Virus record (IMG/VR): IMGVR_UViG_3300032898_000006 | Span: 1-58,160 of that record | Reading direction: 5' to 3' (one strand) | From: a virus | DNA length: 58,160 bases | Part shown: positions 1 through 7,520 of the stretch, piece by piece | Numbering within the stretch: the first letter of the stretch is position 1 | How the letters are laid out: each line of letters starts with the position of its first letter | Program-made: the position numbers and the translations under genes | The notes under the pieces: model-generated | Database searches by the model: none | The model's input: only the letters and a program-made list of their open reading frames with translations | Told to the model about the DNA's origin: nothing

Positions 1-15
1 GCCCACAACCAGAGC

Positions 16-297
16 GTGCACGGCGAGGACCCGCAGCAGGTCGTCAGCGACGCGATCCGCAGCGCCGCTCTCGAGCAGTTCGGCGCTGTCGTCAGCCAGA
101 TCACCGACGAGACGGTGGGTCGCAAGTTGGCCGGGATCGAGGCCGCAGTCCGGGTGAGCGAGCGGGAACGGATCAAGGGCCTGTTCGGCGAGTGGATCAC
201 GATCCTGATGAGCGAGCCGAACGCCCACCCGCCGGAGGCGTGGATCGCCGCGTTCGCGGGCCTCATCGAGCCGAAGACGGAAGGCGAGCAGTCATGA
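16..297 (+). CDS. Hypothetical protein, 5' end may lie outside window
   Basis: The frame is open from the first base of the window, so the GTG at 16 is only the first internal start and the gene may begin further left. The visible product is a soluble, acidic, mostly helical protein of at least 93 residues with no motif I recognise. Its stop overlaps the next gene's ATG (ATGA), so it belongs to the rightward co-translated early operon. Confidence 0.6.
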   Translation: MHGEDPQQVVSDAIRSAALEQFGAVVSQITDETVGRKLAGIEAAVRVSERERIKGLFGEWITILMSEPNAHPPEAWIAAFAGLIEPKTEGEQS

Positions 298-686
298 TTC
301 ACCGCATATCGCTGGCCGAGGTTCTGGAGCAGACGGCGCCGCCCTCGAGGACGCTCGACGTGAGCGTCATCGACGACACCGCGTTCGTCCGGATCTGCGA
401 CGTGACCGAGAACGCCAGGACGGACGAGCACCGGGAGATCGTCGAGATCTCGGTCAGCCTCCCGTCGCTGCTGGAAGCCCTGACCGTGCTCTCGCAGGAC
501 GCCGAGCGGGAGCGCCTGCGACCCCAGGACCGGCAGGGGTCGCACGAGACGCGCCTGTCGGGGAGGCGGTTCACCGTCGTGCCTGTCGCCCCATGGTCGG
601 CCGTCGCGGCGCTCACCGAGCACCTCCGGTACGAGGAGCCGGCCGAGGAGCCGAGGGCGCGGCAGGACGAGGAGCCCCCGCAATGA
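294..686 (+). CDS. Hypothetical protein (130 aa)
   Basis: ATG at 294 is chosen because it overlaps the upstream stop as ATGA. The product has an acidic, charged C-terminal tail (EEPAEEPRARQDEEPP). No family recognised. It overlaps the following gene by ATGA at 683, typical translational coupling in this operon. Confidence 0.7.
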   Translation: MIHRISLAEVLEQTAPPSRTLDVSVIDDTAFVRICDVTENARTDEHREIVEISVSLPSLLEALTVLSQDAERERLRPQDRQGSHETRLSGRRFTVVPVAPWSAVAALTEHLRYEEPAEEPRARQDEEPPQ

Positions 687-1528
687 CCGCGCAGGCCGAT
701 GAGCTTCCCGGCGTGACGCCCGCGCCTAAACCGCGGGGGATCACGGCCGCGACGATCCTCGAGGCGCTCGAGCGCCACTACCGGAAGCCGGGCGAGGCTC
801 GCGACGGGGAGATCCTGATCCCCGAGGTCTCCGCGCCGGGATCGACACGCAGGGCGGACCTGGTCCGCATCGGCATGTGGGCGTCCCGCGGAACCGGGAT
901 AGACGTTCACGAGATCAAGGTCTCCCGCTCCGACTGGCTCCGCGAGCTCGACGACCCCGCGAAGGCCGAGGCCTGGTGGCCGCACTGCAACCGCTTCTGG
1001 GTTGTCACGGTCCCGGGCGTCGTCCAGCTGGCCGAGCTCCCCGAGGGCTGGGGGTTGATGGAGATGCCCGGCTCCGGCCGGAGGTTCAAGGTCAGGGTCC
1101 CCGCGCAGTCCCGCAAGGACATCCGGCTGACCGTCCCGCTGATGGTGGAGCTGCTGCGACGGGCGGACAACCAGCGGCTAGGCGAGATCGGCAGGCTCCG
1201 CGAGGAGCACCGCGACGACCTTCGAAGGCAGGAGGCCGCGAACCGCGAGCGCCGCGACCGGGGCGAGCTCTCCCCCGCGGTGAGGCGCCGCCTCGACCTC
1301 CTCGAGGCCGTCGAGAAGGCGCTCGGCATGCCGCTGGACATCTACCCGGGATGGCCGAGGCTGCCGCCGGAGAGGATCATGCCGGGCGAGCTCGCCGCCC
1401 TGCTGGCCGACGCGAGGGACCACGTGACGGTCCAGCGGCGCGCCGAGGACGCGAGACGCGAACGCGCCGTGCTGCGCGACGCCGCCGCGGGCCTGCTCAA
1501 GCGGCTCGACGCCGGGAACCCGTCATGA
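683..1528 (+). CDS. Putative PD-(D/E)XK nuclease-like protein (MmcB-like)
   Basis: The 281-residue product contains an acidic residue in RADLVRI followed about 20 residues later by HEIKVSRSD. This matches the D...ExK core of PD-(D/E)XK nuclease folds of the kind annotated as MmcB-like in phages. A motif VVTVPGVVQLAELPEGWGL fits the strand and helix that follow in such proteins. The C-terminal third is charged and helical (coiled-coil-like). It is coupled to its neighbours by ATGA overlaps at both ends. Family recognition is from memory and the cut substrate is unknown. Confidence 0.55.
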   Translation: MTAQADELPGVTPAPKPRGITAATILEALERHYRKPGEARDGEILIPEVSAPGSTRRADLVRIGMWASRGTGIDVHEIKVSRSDWLRELDDPAKAEAWWPHCNRFWVVTVPGVVQLAELPEGWGLMEMPGSGRRFKVRVPAQSRKDIRLTVPLMVELLRRADNQRLGEIGRLREEHRDDLRRQEAANRERRDRGELSPAVRRRLDLLEAVEKALGMPLDIYPGWPRLPPERIMPGELAALLADARDHVTVQRRAEDARRERAVLRDAAAGLLKRLDAGNPS

Positions 1529-1815
1529 CCGCGGGCAGCCGGATCTCCCAGGGCAGGGTCACCCATACCCGCTACCCGGAGGTCGACGACGTTCATCTGC
1601 TCGACGTCTGCCGGGCCGGCGGCGTTGCGGGGGGCGTGACTCATGCGAGGGCGCGCTGGCTGTACGCGAGGGCGTGCAAGGAGTGGCGGGAACGGCACCA
1701 GGCGGCGCGGCAGGAGGCGGCCGAGCGGATCGTGCAGGACGCGCTCCGGGAGGTCGCCGAGACCGCGTGGATGGCCGTCCAGCTGCGCCGTGGACTCGGC
1801 GGCGGCCGTGGCTGA
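1525..1815 (+). CDS. Hypothetical protein (96 aa)
   Basis: ATG at 1525 overlaps the upstream stop (ATGA). The short product is helical and basic, with a possible coiled-coil stretch (WRERHQAARQEAAERIVQDA). No family recognised. Confidence 0.6.
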   Translation: MTAGSRISQGRVTHTRYPEVDDVHLLDVCRAGGVAGGVTHARARWLYARACKEWRERHQAARQEAAERIVQDALREVAETAWMAVQLRRGLGGGRG

Positions 1816-1930
1816 GACCGGCTACGCGGGGCGCTCACGGCGGCCGTGGCACTGGCGGACCCTGTTGTGCATGTTCGGCGTCCGCGAGTGCGCGGGCTGC
1901 CGGTGGTGGCGGGAAACGGGTCGGCCATGA
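1808..1930 (+). CDS. Small Cys-containing protein (40 aa)
   Basis: GTG at 1808 overlaps the end of the upstream gene by 8 nt. An alternative GTG lies at 1790. The product ends CMFGVRECAGCRWWRETGRP; the spaced cysteines suggest metal binding. It is coupled to the next ATG at 1927. Short length makes the call moderate. Confidence 0.45.
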   Translation: MAETGYAGRSRRPWHWRTLLCMFGVRECAGCRWWRETGRP

Positions 1931-2121
1931 GGGACCTCGACGCGACGCTCCGCGACCTCCGCGGTCGCGGCTACAAGGTCGCCAGGGGGCGGCGTTCCAG
2001 TCACTGGCAGGTGCGCGACAAGTCCGGCCGCCTGCTGGCGGTAGTCAGCTCGACGCCCGGCGACCGCAACGCCCTTCGCAACCTCAAGGGCCAGCTTCGG
2101 CGCGCGGAGGCGAGGCCATGA
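1927..2121 (+). CDS. HicA-like protein (dsRBD-fold toxin family)
   Basis: The 64-residue product has the size and pattern of HicA-type mRNA interferases. It starts with a helix (MRDLDATLRDLRGRGYKV), continues RGRRSSHWQV with the conserved histidine, then a strand (GRLLAVVSSTPGD) and a C-terminal LRNLKGQLRRAEA helix. HicA proteins bind or cleave RNA through this His on a double-stranded-RNA-binding-like fold. No HicB antitoxin follows: the next gene does not look like HicB. Stand-alone HicA-like genes are frequent in actinophages, so toxicity here is uncertain. Confidence 0.55.
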   Translation: MRDLDATLRDLRGRGYKVARGRRSSHWQVRDKSGRLLAVVSSTPGDRNALRNLKGQLRRAEARP

Positions 2122-2396
2122 GCGCGGAGAAGCCCGTCCGCCTGACGTTCCCTGCGTACGACGTCGGCGCGGCCGACATCCTCGCCGGCGGCCGGACGGT
2201 GGGCTTCTGCCTCGACGAAGGAGGCGGCACGCGCGGCCACGCCAGGCGGTGGCGCGCTTACCTGTACCCGGCCGCCCAGGGCCGGCGGACGCCGAGGCCG
2301 GAGAACTGCGAGGAAGTGACCCGGCGGACGCTCGGCGATCTGAGGCGGGAACTGCGGCAGCGGGTTGAGCTAAAGGGGCGATGGTGGGGGTGCTAG
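2118..2396 (+). CDS. Hypothetical protein (92 aa)
   Basis: ATG at 2118 overlaps the upstream stop. The sequence has an alternating strand pattern (VRLTFPAYDVGAADILAGGR) and a charged C-terminus, with no recognised family. The stop at 2396 converges with the minus-strand regulator gene ending at 2393, overlapping it by 4 nt. Confidence 0.6.
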   Translation: MSAEKPVRLTFPAYDVGAADILAGGRTVGFCLDEGGGTRGHARRWRAYLYPAAQGRRTPRPENCEEVTRRTLGDLRRELRQRVELKGRWWGC

Positions 2397-2602
2397 TCGC
2401 CGTCGTCCGTGATCACGCGCCCGTGGCTGAGCGCCCAAGTCTCGACGTCCTCGCGCTTCCAGACCTTGCCCATTTCGAGCACGACGTCTGGCTTGGGGAA
2501 GTCCTCGCGGTTGATGATCTGCTGGACACGCTGACGGCTCACGCCGCCGAGCATGCGGCCTATCTCTGCGGACCCCACAAGGTGATGCACGGGCAGAACC
2601 AT
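2393..2602 (-). CDS. Small HTH DNA-binding protein (MerR/AlpA-like)
   Basis: The 69-residue product contains a helix-turn-helix of the small winged MerR/AlpA/excisionase type: GSAEIGRMLGGVSRQRVQQI followed by a wing region (FPKPDVVLEMGKVWKREDVETWA). Start at 2602 (MVLPVHHL) is preferred over an in-frame ATG at 2611 because a -10-like TAGTAT lies exactly 7 nt upstream, predicting a leaderless message. It is divergent from the gene at 2660. Two ACTAGTC inverted repeats lie between and over the two starts, so this protein is the natural candidate to bind them (inference). Confidence 0.75.
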   Translation of the reverse strand: MVLPVHHLVGSAEIGRMLGGVSRQRVQQIINREDFPKPDVVLEMGKVWKREDVETWALSHGRVITDDGD

Positions 2603-2609
2603 AGTCTCC

Positions 2610-2615
2610 ATACTA
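2610..2615 (-). promoter_or_regulatory. -10 element for leaderless HTH gene
   Basis: On the minus strand TAGTAT is followed by seven bases and then the ATG at 2602. The same -10 to ATG distance occurs at other solitary genes of this window (12711, 16657, 31741). No convincing -35 was seen. Confidence 0.5.
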
Positions 2616-2632
2616 CTAGTCGCTTGACTAGA
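2615..2632. promoter_or_regulatory. Operator-like inverted repeat 1
   Basis: ACTAGTC, four-base spacer GCTT, then GACTAGA: six-base perfect arms (CTAGTC/GACTAG) within an 18-bp site. It abuts the -10 of the minus-strand HTH gene, so binding would be expected to repress it. The same half-sites recur at 2651. Confidence 0.7.
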
Positions 2633-2650
2633 GGCAAGAGTCCGGCGCAT

Positions 2651-2668
2651 ACTAGTCACATGACTAGT
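2651..2668. promoter_or_regulatory. Operator-like inverted repeat 2
   Basis: ACTAGTC, spacer ACAT, GACTAGT: a perfect 7-bp inverted repeat, 36 bp centre to centre from the first site. It covers the ATG of the plus-strand gene at 2660. Identical half-site and spacer length in both sites argue for one dimeric regulator controlling both divergent genes. Confidence 0.7.
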
Positions 2669-2920
2669 GCGTCGCTGAAGGCCCCCGCAACCCGGCACAT
2701 CAGCAAGCGGCAGGCGCGTGACCTCTTCCGCGCCGCCCGGCTGAACGAGCAGCAGATGTACCCGGCCGCCGACGCCCACTGCCGGCTGCACGGCGTCTGG
2801 CCTGAGGGCTACCTCGCCGCGAAGGCCGAGACCGCGCGGACGTTCGGCGTCTTCCTCGACGCCGGGGTCTGCTCCGGGATCGACATTCCCGCACCGACCG
2901 CACCGACCGAGGAGAGCTAG
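2660..2920 (+). CDS. Hypothetical protein (86 aa), divergent from HTH gene
   Basis: ATG at 2660 lies inside operator 2, and a -10-like CATACT sits 6 nt upstream, suggesting a leaderless message. The product is helical (HISKRQARDLFRAARLNEQQ) with no recognised family. It is followed 3 nt later by the next gene. Confidence 0.6.
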   Translation: MTSASLKAPATRHISKRQARDLFRAARLNEQQMYPAADAHCRLHGVWPEGYLAAKAETARTFGVFLDAGVCSGIDIPAPTAPTEES

Positions 2921-2923
2921 ACC

Positions 2924-3499
2924 ATGCCCCGCAACCCTGACGCCTTCGCCCCGCTGGGCGATGAGATCCTCGACTTCGAGGGCGAGCCGCGCGCCGTCCT
3001 CCGCGACTTCGACTGCCTCGTCATCCCCGCGATCACCCTGCCGCCGGCCGGGGTCCGCGACCTCGAGCGGCGCATCGGCGAGTACTGGCGGGAGATCGCC
3101 CGCTACAGGCTCCGCACCGCCGACCTGACGGGCGTCGACCTGAACCTCGTGCGCGGCCAGCTCGCGTACGTCGGCTACGGCCCGTACCTCCCGTCCGCCG
3201 ACTGGCCTGAGGTCGCCCGGAGGCTCGCGGCTCTCGGCGACATGGCCGGGCTCGAGGAACTGCGGAAGCTGAGCGCCCTGCTGACCGGGGACGAGATCCT
3301 GCCCGCCGCCGCCCCGGTGTGCAAGTGCGTGATCAGCGGCGGGGACCTGCTCCCGATCGCCTGCCCTGCCCACGGCACCCCGTGCGGGAACTGCGGCGGC
3401 CTGGAAGGCTGCGCGCCTGACTGCGGCGGCGAGGGCGACTGCGGCTGCGGCCCCTGCTGCGCGCTGTGCCGCGCGGAGGACGGTGACCTCGGTGACTGA
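2924..3499 (+). CDS. Cys-rich hypothetical protein (191 aa)
   Basis: The N-terminal 110 residues look globular and helical. The C-terminal 50 residues contain about fifteen cysteines in CxC, CxxC and CGCGPCCALC patterns, which suggests a zinc-binding tail. The product was not recognised. The stop overlaps the next GTG start by 17 nt. Confidence 0.6.
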   Translation: MPRNPDAFAPLGDEILDFEGEPRAVLRDFDCLVIPAITLPPAGVRDLERRIGEYWREIARYRLRTADLTGVDLNLVRGQLAYVGYGPYLPSADWPEVARRLAALGDMAGLEELRKLSALLTGDEILPAAAPVCKCVISGGDLLPIACPAHGTPCGNCGGLEGCAPDCGGEGDCGCGPCCALCRAEDGDLGD

Positions 3500-4103
3500 C
3501 CGCCGCGACCTCATCCCCGCTCTCGCCGCCCTCATCCGGGCTGCGGTCTACGGCGACCGGACCGCCCCGGCCCTAGCGGAGAGGCTGCTGCCCTCGCTCG
3601 GGATCACCTGGGATGGCAGCCTCACCGCAGGGTCGGTCGAGGAGGGGCTCCGGGAGGCGCTCGGCCCGGCCCTTGACCGGGAGCGGCTCGGGACCGCGCT
3701 CGCCGCCCTGGAGGACGCCGCGGACTACCGCCGCGAGCACCGGGACGGCGACTGCACGGACTGCGACGCGCTGCCGGCGGGACAGGGGGACGGCGGCGAG
3801 AAGGCGGCGGACGGGCCGAGTGCCCCGGACCTCGTCGACCGCATTGCCGATGTCTTGTCCGAGGCCGGCTACACCGACGCCCGGCAGGTCTTCCCCGGCG
3901 GCTTCCTCATCACCGGGGGACCGGGCTATGCGACGACGGGCTCGGTGATCGTGTCGGTGCCGTGGACGGACGCCACGGACGGGGAGCGCAGGAGGCTGCT
4001 GGCGAGGTTCGCCGAGGCGCTCCGCGACGGGGGCCTGCACGTCACCGCGCGGGGCCGCTACCTCGAGGCGCGCGCAATGCCGGGGGAGGCCCGCGAATGG
4101 TGA
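3483..4103 (+). CDS. Hypothetical protein (206 aa)
   Basis: GTG at 3483 overlaps the end of the upstream gene. Two helical halves are joined by a low-complexity linker (LPAGQGDGGEKAADGPSA). The C-terminal half reads as an alpha/beta fold (LVDRIADVLSEAGYTDARQV). No family recognised. Confidence 0.6.
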   Translation: MTSVTDRRDLIPALAALIRAAVYGDRTAPALAERLLPSLGITWDGSLTAGSVEEGLREALGPALDRERLGTALAALEDAADYRREHRDGDCTDCDALPAGQGDGGEKAADGPSAPDLVDRIADVLSEAGYTDARQVFPGGFLITGGPGYATTGSVIVSVPWTDATDGERRRLLARFAEALRDGGLHVTARGRYLEARAMPGEAREW

Positions 4104-4345
4104 CCAAGGCCCCCGCCAGGCTCGGGGACGAGCTGACCGACCGGGAGTGGGAGATCGCGCTCCTGGTCGCCAGGGACTGGAAGGACGCCCGGATCGCCCG
4201 GCACTTGTTCGTCTCGCCGGTCACGGTCGGGACGGACATCCGCAGCCTGAAGACCAAGATCGGGGCGGCGGACCGGACCGCCGTCATCAAGTGGGTTATC
4301 GAGCGCTCGGCCGCCACGGCGGCGGGAGGCGGGGAGTCCCGGTGA
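4097..4345 (+). CDS. LuxR-type (GerE) HTH protein
   Basis: The 82-residue product is essentially a LuxR/NarL-type C-terminal DNA-binding domain: LTDREWEIALLVARDWKDAR (helices 1-2), IARHLFVSPVTVGTDIRSLK (recognition helix region), then KIGAADRTAVIKWVIE. It lacks any receiver or ligand domain, so DNA binding would be constitutive or depend on a partner. It is tightly coupled on both sides (TGATG at 4343). Target unknown. Confidence 0.75.
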   Translation: MVTKAPARLGDELTDREWEIALLVARDWKDARIARHLFVSPVTVGTDIRSLKTKIGAADRTAVIKWVIERSAATAAGGGESR

Positions 4346-4527
4346 TGCCTGAAGGATCACGGGTCCTGCGCCGGGAGCGCCGCCGCGCATGGCGTGGCAC
4401 CCCGACCGGCAGGCGGGCCACGCACGAGGTCAGGACGACGTACGGGCGGAAGCAGAAGGCGCGGGACTGGGCCGCGGCGTGGGGCGCCGCGAGGGCGGCC
4501 GCCACGACTGCAGCAGAGGAGAGCTGA
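4345..4527 (+). CDS. Small basic protein (60 aa)
   Basis: ATG at 4345 shares bases with the stop of the LuxR-type gene (TGATG). The product is Arg-rich at the N-terminus and Ala-rich at the C-terminus. No family recognised. Confidence 0.5.
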   Translation: MPEGSRVLRRERRRAWRGTPTGRRATHEVRTTYGRKQKARDWAAAWGAARAAATTAAEES

Positions 4528-4530
4528 CCG

Positions 4531-4848
4531 ATGTCTGTTGCGCAACTCCGAGAAGGCATCCGAGCCGGATCCGGGCTGTGGTTCTACGACTGCCCGGTGT
4601 GCCCGTGTGATTTCGGGACCATGGGGCCGAAGGCGAAGGCGGAACGCGAAGCCGCCGAGCATGACGCCAAGTACCACCCCGTTACCTGCCCGGCGTGCGG
4701 CTCGGAGTCGCCCGGCGAGCTGGGCTATGCGCCGGGCTTCAGCGGGATGCCGGCCACGTGCCGGGACGACTGGCACGACGCCGACGCAAGGGTGCCAGGC
4801 GATCACGGAGAGGCCGCCACGACGGCTGGAGAGGCGGCGGGATCGTGA
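4531..4848 (+). CDS. Putative zinc-ribbon protein (105 aa)
   Basis: Contains YDCPVCPC near residue 20 and VTCPACGSES near residue 50 with an intervening AEHDAKYH, consistent with a zinc-ribbon-like module. Function unknown. Confidence 0.6.
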   Translation: MSVAQLREGIRAGSGLWFYDCPVCPCDFGTMGPKAKAEREAAEHDAKYHPVTCPACGSESPGELGYAPGFSGMPATCRDDWHDADARVPGDHGEAATTAGEAAGS

Positions 4849-5144
4849 CCCCCGCCGACGAGTGGTCCGCCGAGAACGGCGGCAACCCGATGTTCGACCC
4901 GTGGGCTCCCGAGCAGCCTGCCGGGCCTCTGTGCGAGAAGGACGGGATCGACTACGACACCTACGGCGGCGAGCGGGAGTGGCAGTGCGGCTACCCGGGC
5001 ACGGTGCGCGTGCCGTCCGGGCGGCTGCTCTGCGAGGACCACGCCGGAGAGCTCGGCTACGGGCCCAAGCAGGAGTACTACGGGTTCGACCCGGACGACG
5101 AGCCTAAGTTCGACGAGCCGCCCGTGACGGAGCCGGCGTCATGA
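4845..5144 (+). CDS. Hypothetical protein (99 aa)
   Basis: GTG at 4845 overlaps the previous stop (GTGA). It contains cysteines in LCEKDG, QCGYPG and LLCEDHAGELGYGP, a pattern of small metal-binding phage proteins. The tail is acidic. No family recognised. Confidence 0.6.
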   Translation: MTPADEWSAENGGNPMFDPWAPEQPAGPLCEKDGIDYDTYGGEREWQCGYPGTVRVPSGRLLCEDHAGELGYGPKQEYYGFDPDDEPKFDEPPVTEPAS

Positions 5145-5398
5145 CCGACCTGTTCACCGCCGAGGGCGCGTACCTGCCCGCCCCGCAGCGAACCTGCACC
5201 CGGTGCCTGCACGTCATCGTGGACGTGGATGAGCTCGGCCCCTACTACCAGGTGCCGGCGCAAGAGAACGTTGGGCCGCTGTTCCCGGGAGGCCCCGACA
5301 CTGTGCTGACGTTCATGAACCGGGTCCATGAGTGCGACGGGCAACCGCACAGCCTGCCCGCAGACGTTGCGGCAACAGCGACGGAGGACCGGCCATGA
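5141..5398 (+). CDS. Hypothetical protein (85 aa)
   Basis: ATG at 5141 overlaps the previous stop (ATGA). CTRCLH near residue 20 and a later HECDG suggest metal binding. No family recognised. Confidence 0.55.
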   Translation: MTDLFTAEGAYLPAPQRTCTRCLHVIVDVDELGPYYQVPAQENVGPLFPGGPDTVLTFMNRVHECDGQPHSLPADVAATATEDRP

Positions 5399-5673
5399 GG
5401 AACTTCCGTGACATCCCCGACGAGCACCGGTACGGCGACGAGCCGGACGAGGACGACTGGTACGGCCGGGACGACTACCGAGAGCCGGACCCCGAGGACT
5501 ACGAGATCGCCAAGGCCGAGCACGAGCACTCCGAGACGGTCCACGGCGGCAGGCCGTGCGACTGCCCGGTGCCGACCGAGGAAGAGATCGCGGCGCAGTG
5601 GGCGGAAGAGGACCGGAAGCACAGGGCCGAGGTCCACGGCGGCGGGGAATGCCGCTGCGAACCACCGTTCTGA
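5395..5673 (+). CDS. Acidic protein with duplicated HGG-CxC motif (92 aa)
   Basis: Strongly acidic N-terminal half, then two related elements: VHGGRPCDCP and VHGGGECRCE, each preceded by a charged helix containing an H or E rich stretch. The internal duplication of H-G-G-x-x-C-x-C suggests paired metal sites. Coupled to the upstream gene by ATGA. Function unknown. Confidence 0.6.
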   Translation: MRNFRDIPDEHRYGDEPDEDDWYGRDDYREPDPEDYEIAKAEHEHSETVHGGRPCDCPVPTEEEIAAQWAEEDRKHRAEVHGGGECRCEPPF

Positions 5674-5726
5674 CAGGCGCTGCAGGCCCACTGACGACAT
5701 AACAGATCAACAGACGGAGGACACAG

Positions 5727-5933
5727 ATGGACGAGTTCAAGGCCGGCGACAAGATCGAGCACCGCCTGATGCCCGGATTCACGATGACCGTGGAGGGCAC
5801 CCGCGAGTGCGAGGCCGACGCGAACCGCCCGGAGCCGCACCAGGCGCTCAAGGTGACGGACCCCGAGGGCAACGAGGACTGGCTGTGCGCCCACGACGCG
5901 CAGAAGCCCGGAGAGGGACTTCCGTGGACGTGA
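5727..5933 (+). CDS. Hypothetical protein (68 aa)
   Basis: Has its own Shine-Dalgarno (GGAGG about 8 nt upstream) after a 53-nt gap, so it may be translated independently of the upstream genes. Small beta-rich acidic protein, unrecognised. Confidence 0.6.
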   Translation: MDEFKAGDKIEHRLMPGFTMTVEGTRECEADANRPEPHQALKVTDPEGNEDWLCAHDAQKPGEGLPWT

Positions 5934-6340
5934 CGGACCTCAACCCGGACGGGCCGCACAACTCGGAGCGCACAGCCGAGGCGGGCCAGCTGTTCGATGA
6001 CTGCTCTCGGTTCCTGTGCTATGCCACGATGCCGGAGAAGGGCGGCCTGGAGTACCCCGGTGACGCCTACCGCCTCATCGCTGACCTTTACGCGGCGACC
6101 GGGCGGCTCCCGCAGGCGTGCGAGCAGATCGGCGAGTTCCTGATGGCGCAGGGGCGCCGCGTTGATGCTTACGAGGCGCGCGGCCGTAACCCGAGCGAGC
6201 AATCGGCGATAGGCGCTGCGCGTCTGGCCGATGCCGCGACCGCAGCGCACAACCTGACCCGGGCGCTGCAGGCCGCCCAGACGGCCATCGCCGGGCTTGG
6301 CATCCGGGAGGACGAGGATGGAGAGGCGGACCATGGCTGA
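5924..6340 (+). CDS. Hypothetical protein (138 aa)
   Basis: GTG at 5924 overlaps the previous gene by 10 nt. The product is helical, with a stretch reading LIADLYAATGRLPQACEQIG, then AARLADAATAAHNLTRALQA. Possibly a small helical-bundle protein; no family recognised. Confidence 0.6.
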   Translation: MDVTDLNPDGPHNSERTAEAGQLFDDCSRFLCYATMPEKGGLEYPGDAYRLIADLYAATGRLPQACEQIGEFLMAQGRRVDAYEARGRNPSEQSAIGAARLADAATAAHNLTRALQAAQTAIAGLGIREDEDGEADHG

Positions 6341-6551
6341 CGGCAGCCTGCCGGCGTGGCGGGTGATCAAGGCCCAAGCGCTCGGCCACCTTGACGCCGC
6401 GGACGATGAGGCGTCCAAGGCCGCCGACTGGCTGCGGGGGATCGACTCGCCGCTGACTCCCGCCCAGGCCCAGGCCGCCCGTGAGGCACTGAAACTCGCC
6501 AGCCGGGCCAAGAACCTGATCGACGAGGCCAAGGGAGTTCTTTATGGCTGA
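6333..6551 (+). CDS. Hypothetical helical protein (72 aa)
   Basis: ATG at 6333 is preceded by GGAGAGG; an in-frame ATG at 6318 is the alternative. Composition is Ala-rich and helical. Overlaps both neighbours by 8 nt. Unrecognised. Confidence 0.55.
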   Translation: MADGSLPAWRVIKAQALGHLDAADDEASKAADWLRGIDSPLTPAQAQAAREALKLASRAKNLIDEAKGVLYG

Positions 6552-6783
6552 CGTGGCATTGAAGCACGGAGACCGCGCCTTCGTGGTGCTCGACTGCGTT
6601 CCTTACGAGCGCGACGGCACCCCGTTCCGCCGGGTGATCGTGCGGGGCGTCTACCCGGACGAGTCGGCCGCCCCGCCGCCTTACCCGGACGCCGTGCGGA
6701 ACCTGGCCGGCGTGTTCATCGGGATGGACATGCAGACGCCCGCGTTCCTGATCGAGTACCCGAAGGACGAGGCCGGTGCCTGA
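6544..6783 (+). CDS. Hypothetical protein (79 aa)
   Basis: Coupled gene in the early operon, starting inside the upstream gene. Beta-rich N-terminus (DRAFVVLDCVPYERDGTPF). Unrecognised. Confidence 0.55.
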   Translation: MADVALKHGDRAFVVLDCVPYERDGTPFRRVIVRGVYPDESAAPPPYPDAVRNLAGVFIGMDMQTPAFLIEYPKDEAGA

Positions 6784-7183
6784 CGTGACCGCCGCTGAGA
6801 TCGCGCAGGGCCTTGACGGCTTGCGCGTCGTCATCAGGGACTGGCGGCCGCTGGAGCAGAACCCTGACCTGGCCGTCGGGATCGTCGCGAACCCGCAGGG
6901 ACTCGCCGACGAGCTGAAACGGGAGATCGACTCCTACCCGAGTTTCGGGCCGGGCGTCACTCCGCACAACCCGTCGCCGCTGACGTGCAACGGGTGCCTG
7001 CACGCCCCGGCGACCCTGCTCGCGGCGATGGGCCGCACCCACGCCGACCGAACCTCGGCACCGGGCCATGTGCTGCGGCTGCTGTGCCGTGACTGCGCGG
7101 ACAAGACGGCGGACATCACGAGGGGCGGCGGCCGGCTGGTCACGTTCTTCGCTATCGGATCAGTGGAGGGCACCAATGGCTGA
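6776..7183 (+). CDS. Putative zinc-binding protein (135 aa)
   Basis: GTG at 6776. Residues around 80-85 read TCNGCLHA and around 115 LLCRDCADK, a CxxC...CxxC pair. The rest is helical. Function unknown. Confidence 0.6.
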   Translation: MPDVTAAEIAQGLDGLRVVIRDWRPLEQNPDLAVGIVANPQGLADELKREIDSYPSFGPGVTPHNPSPLTCNGCLHAPATLLAAMGRTHADRTSAPGHVLRLLCRDCADKTADITRGGGRLVTFFAIGSVEGTNG

Positions 7184-7520
7184 CGACACCAGCCCGGCCA
7201 GGATCACCGAGGAGCCTCCGACGGGCTCCGTGGTGGCCATCGACTGGGGCAGCCATTACCAAGAGGTGTGGGTGTCCAACTACGCCAATATCGGCAACTG
7301 GTACTGCCCTGACATCCCGATGCGGGGGGACGCCCACCCGACGTGGTGGGACGTGACCAACCGCGCCGAGGGCCGCACGCTGACACTGCTCGTCCCCGCC
7401 GACCGTGACGCCTACGCCGCCGGCTTCGACGCTGGCGTTCAGAAGGTTGGCAACGCCGTTGAGCAGGTCATCGACGACGTCAGGATGCACGTGAACGGAG
7501 CGTATCCCGATGGCCAGTGA
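7176..7520 (+). CDS. Hypothetical protein (114 aa)
   Basis: ATG at 7176 overlaps the upstream stop by 8 nt. Aromatic-rich centre (EVWVSNYANIGNWYCPDI) and helical C-terminus. Unrecognised. Confidence 0.55.
   Translation: MADDTSPARITEEPPTGSVVAIDWGSHYQEVWVSNYANIGNWYCPDIPMRGDAHPTWWDVTNRAEGRTLTLLVPADRDAYAAGFDAGVQKVGNAVEQVIDDVRMHVNGAYPDGQ

Noticed and set aside
5408-5923. Upstream extension of the 5924 gene
   Set aside because: The Thr/Arg-rich translation is a shadow of the genes at 5395 and 5727.
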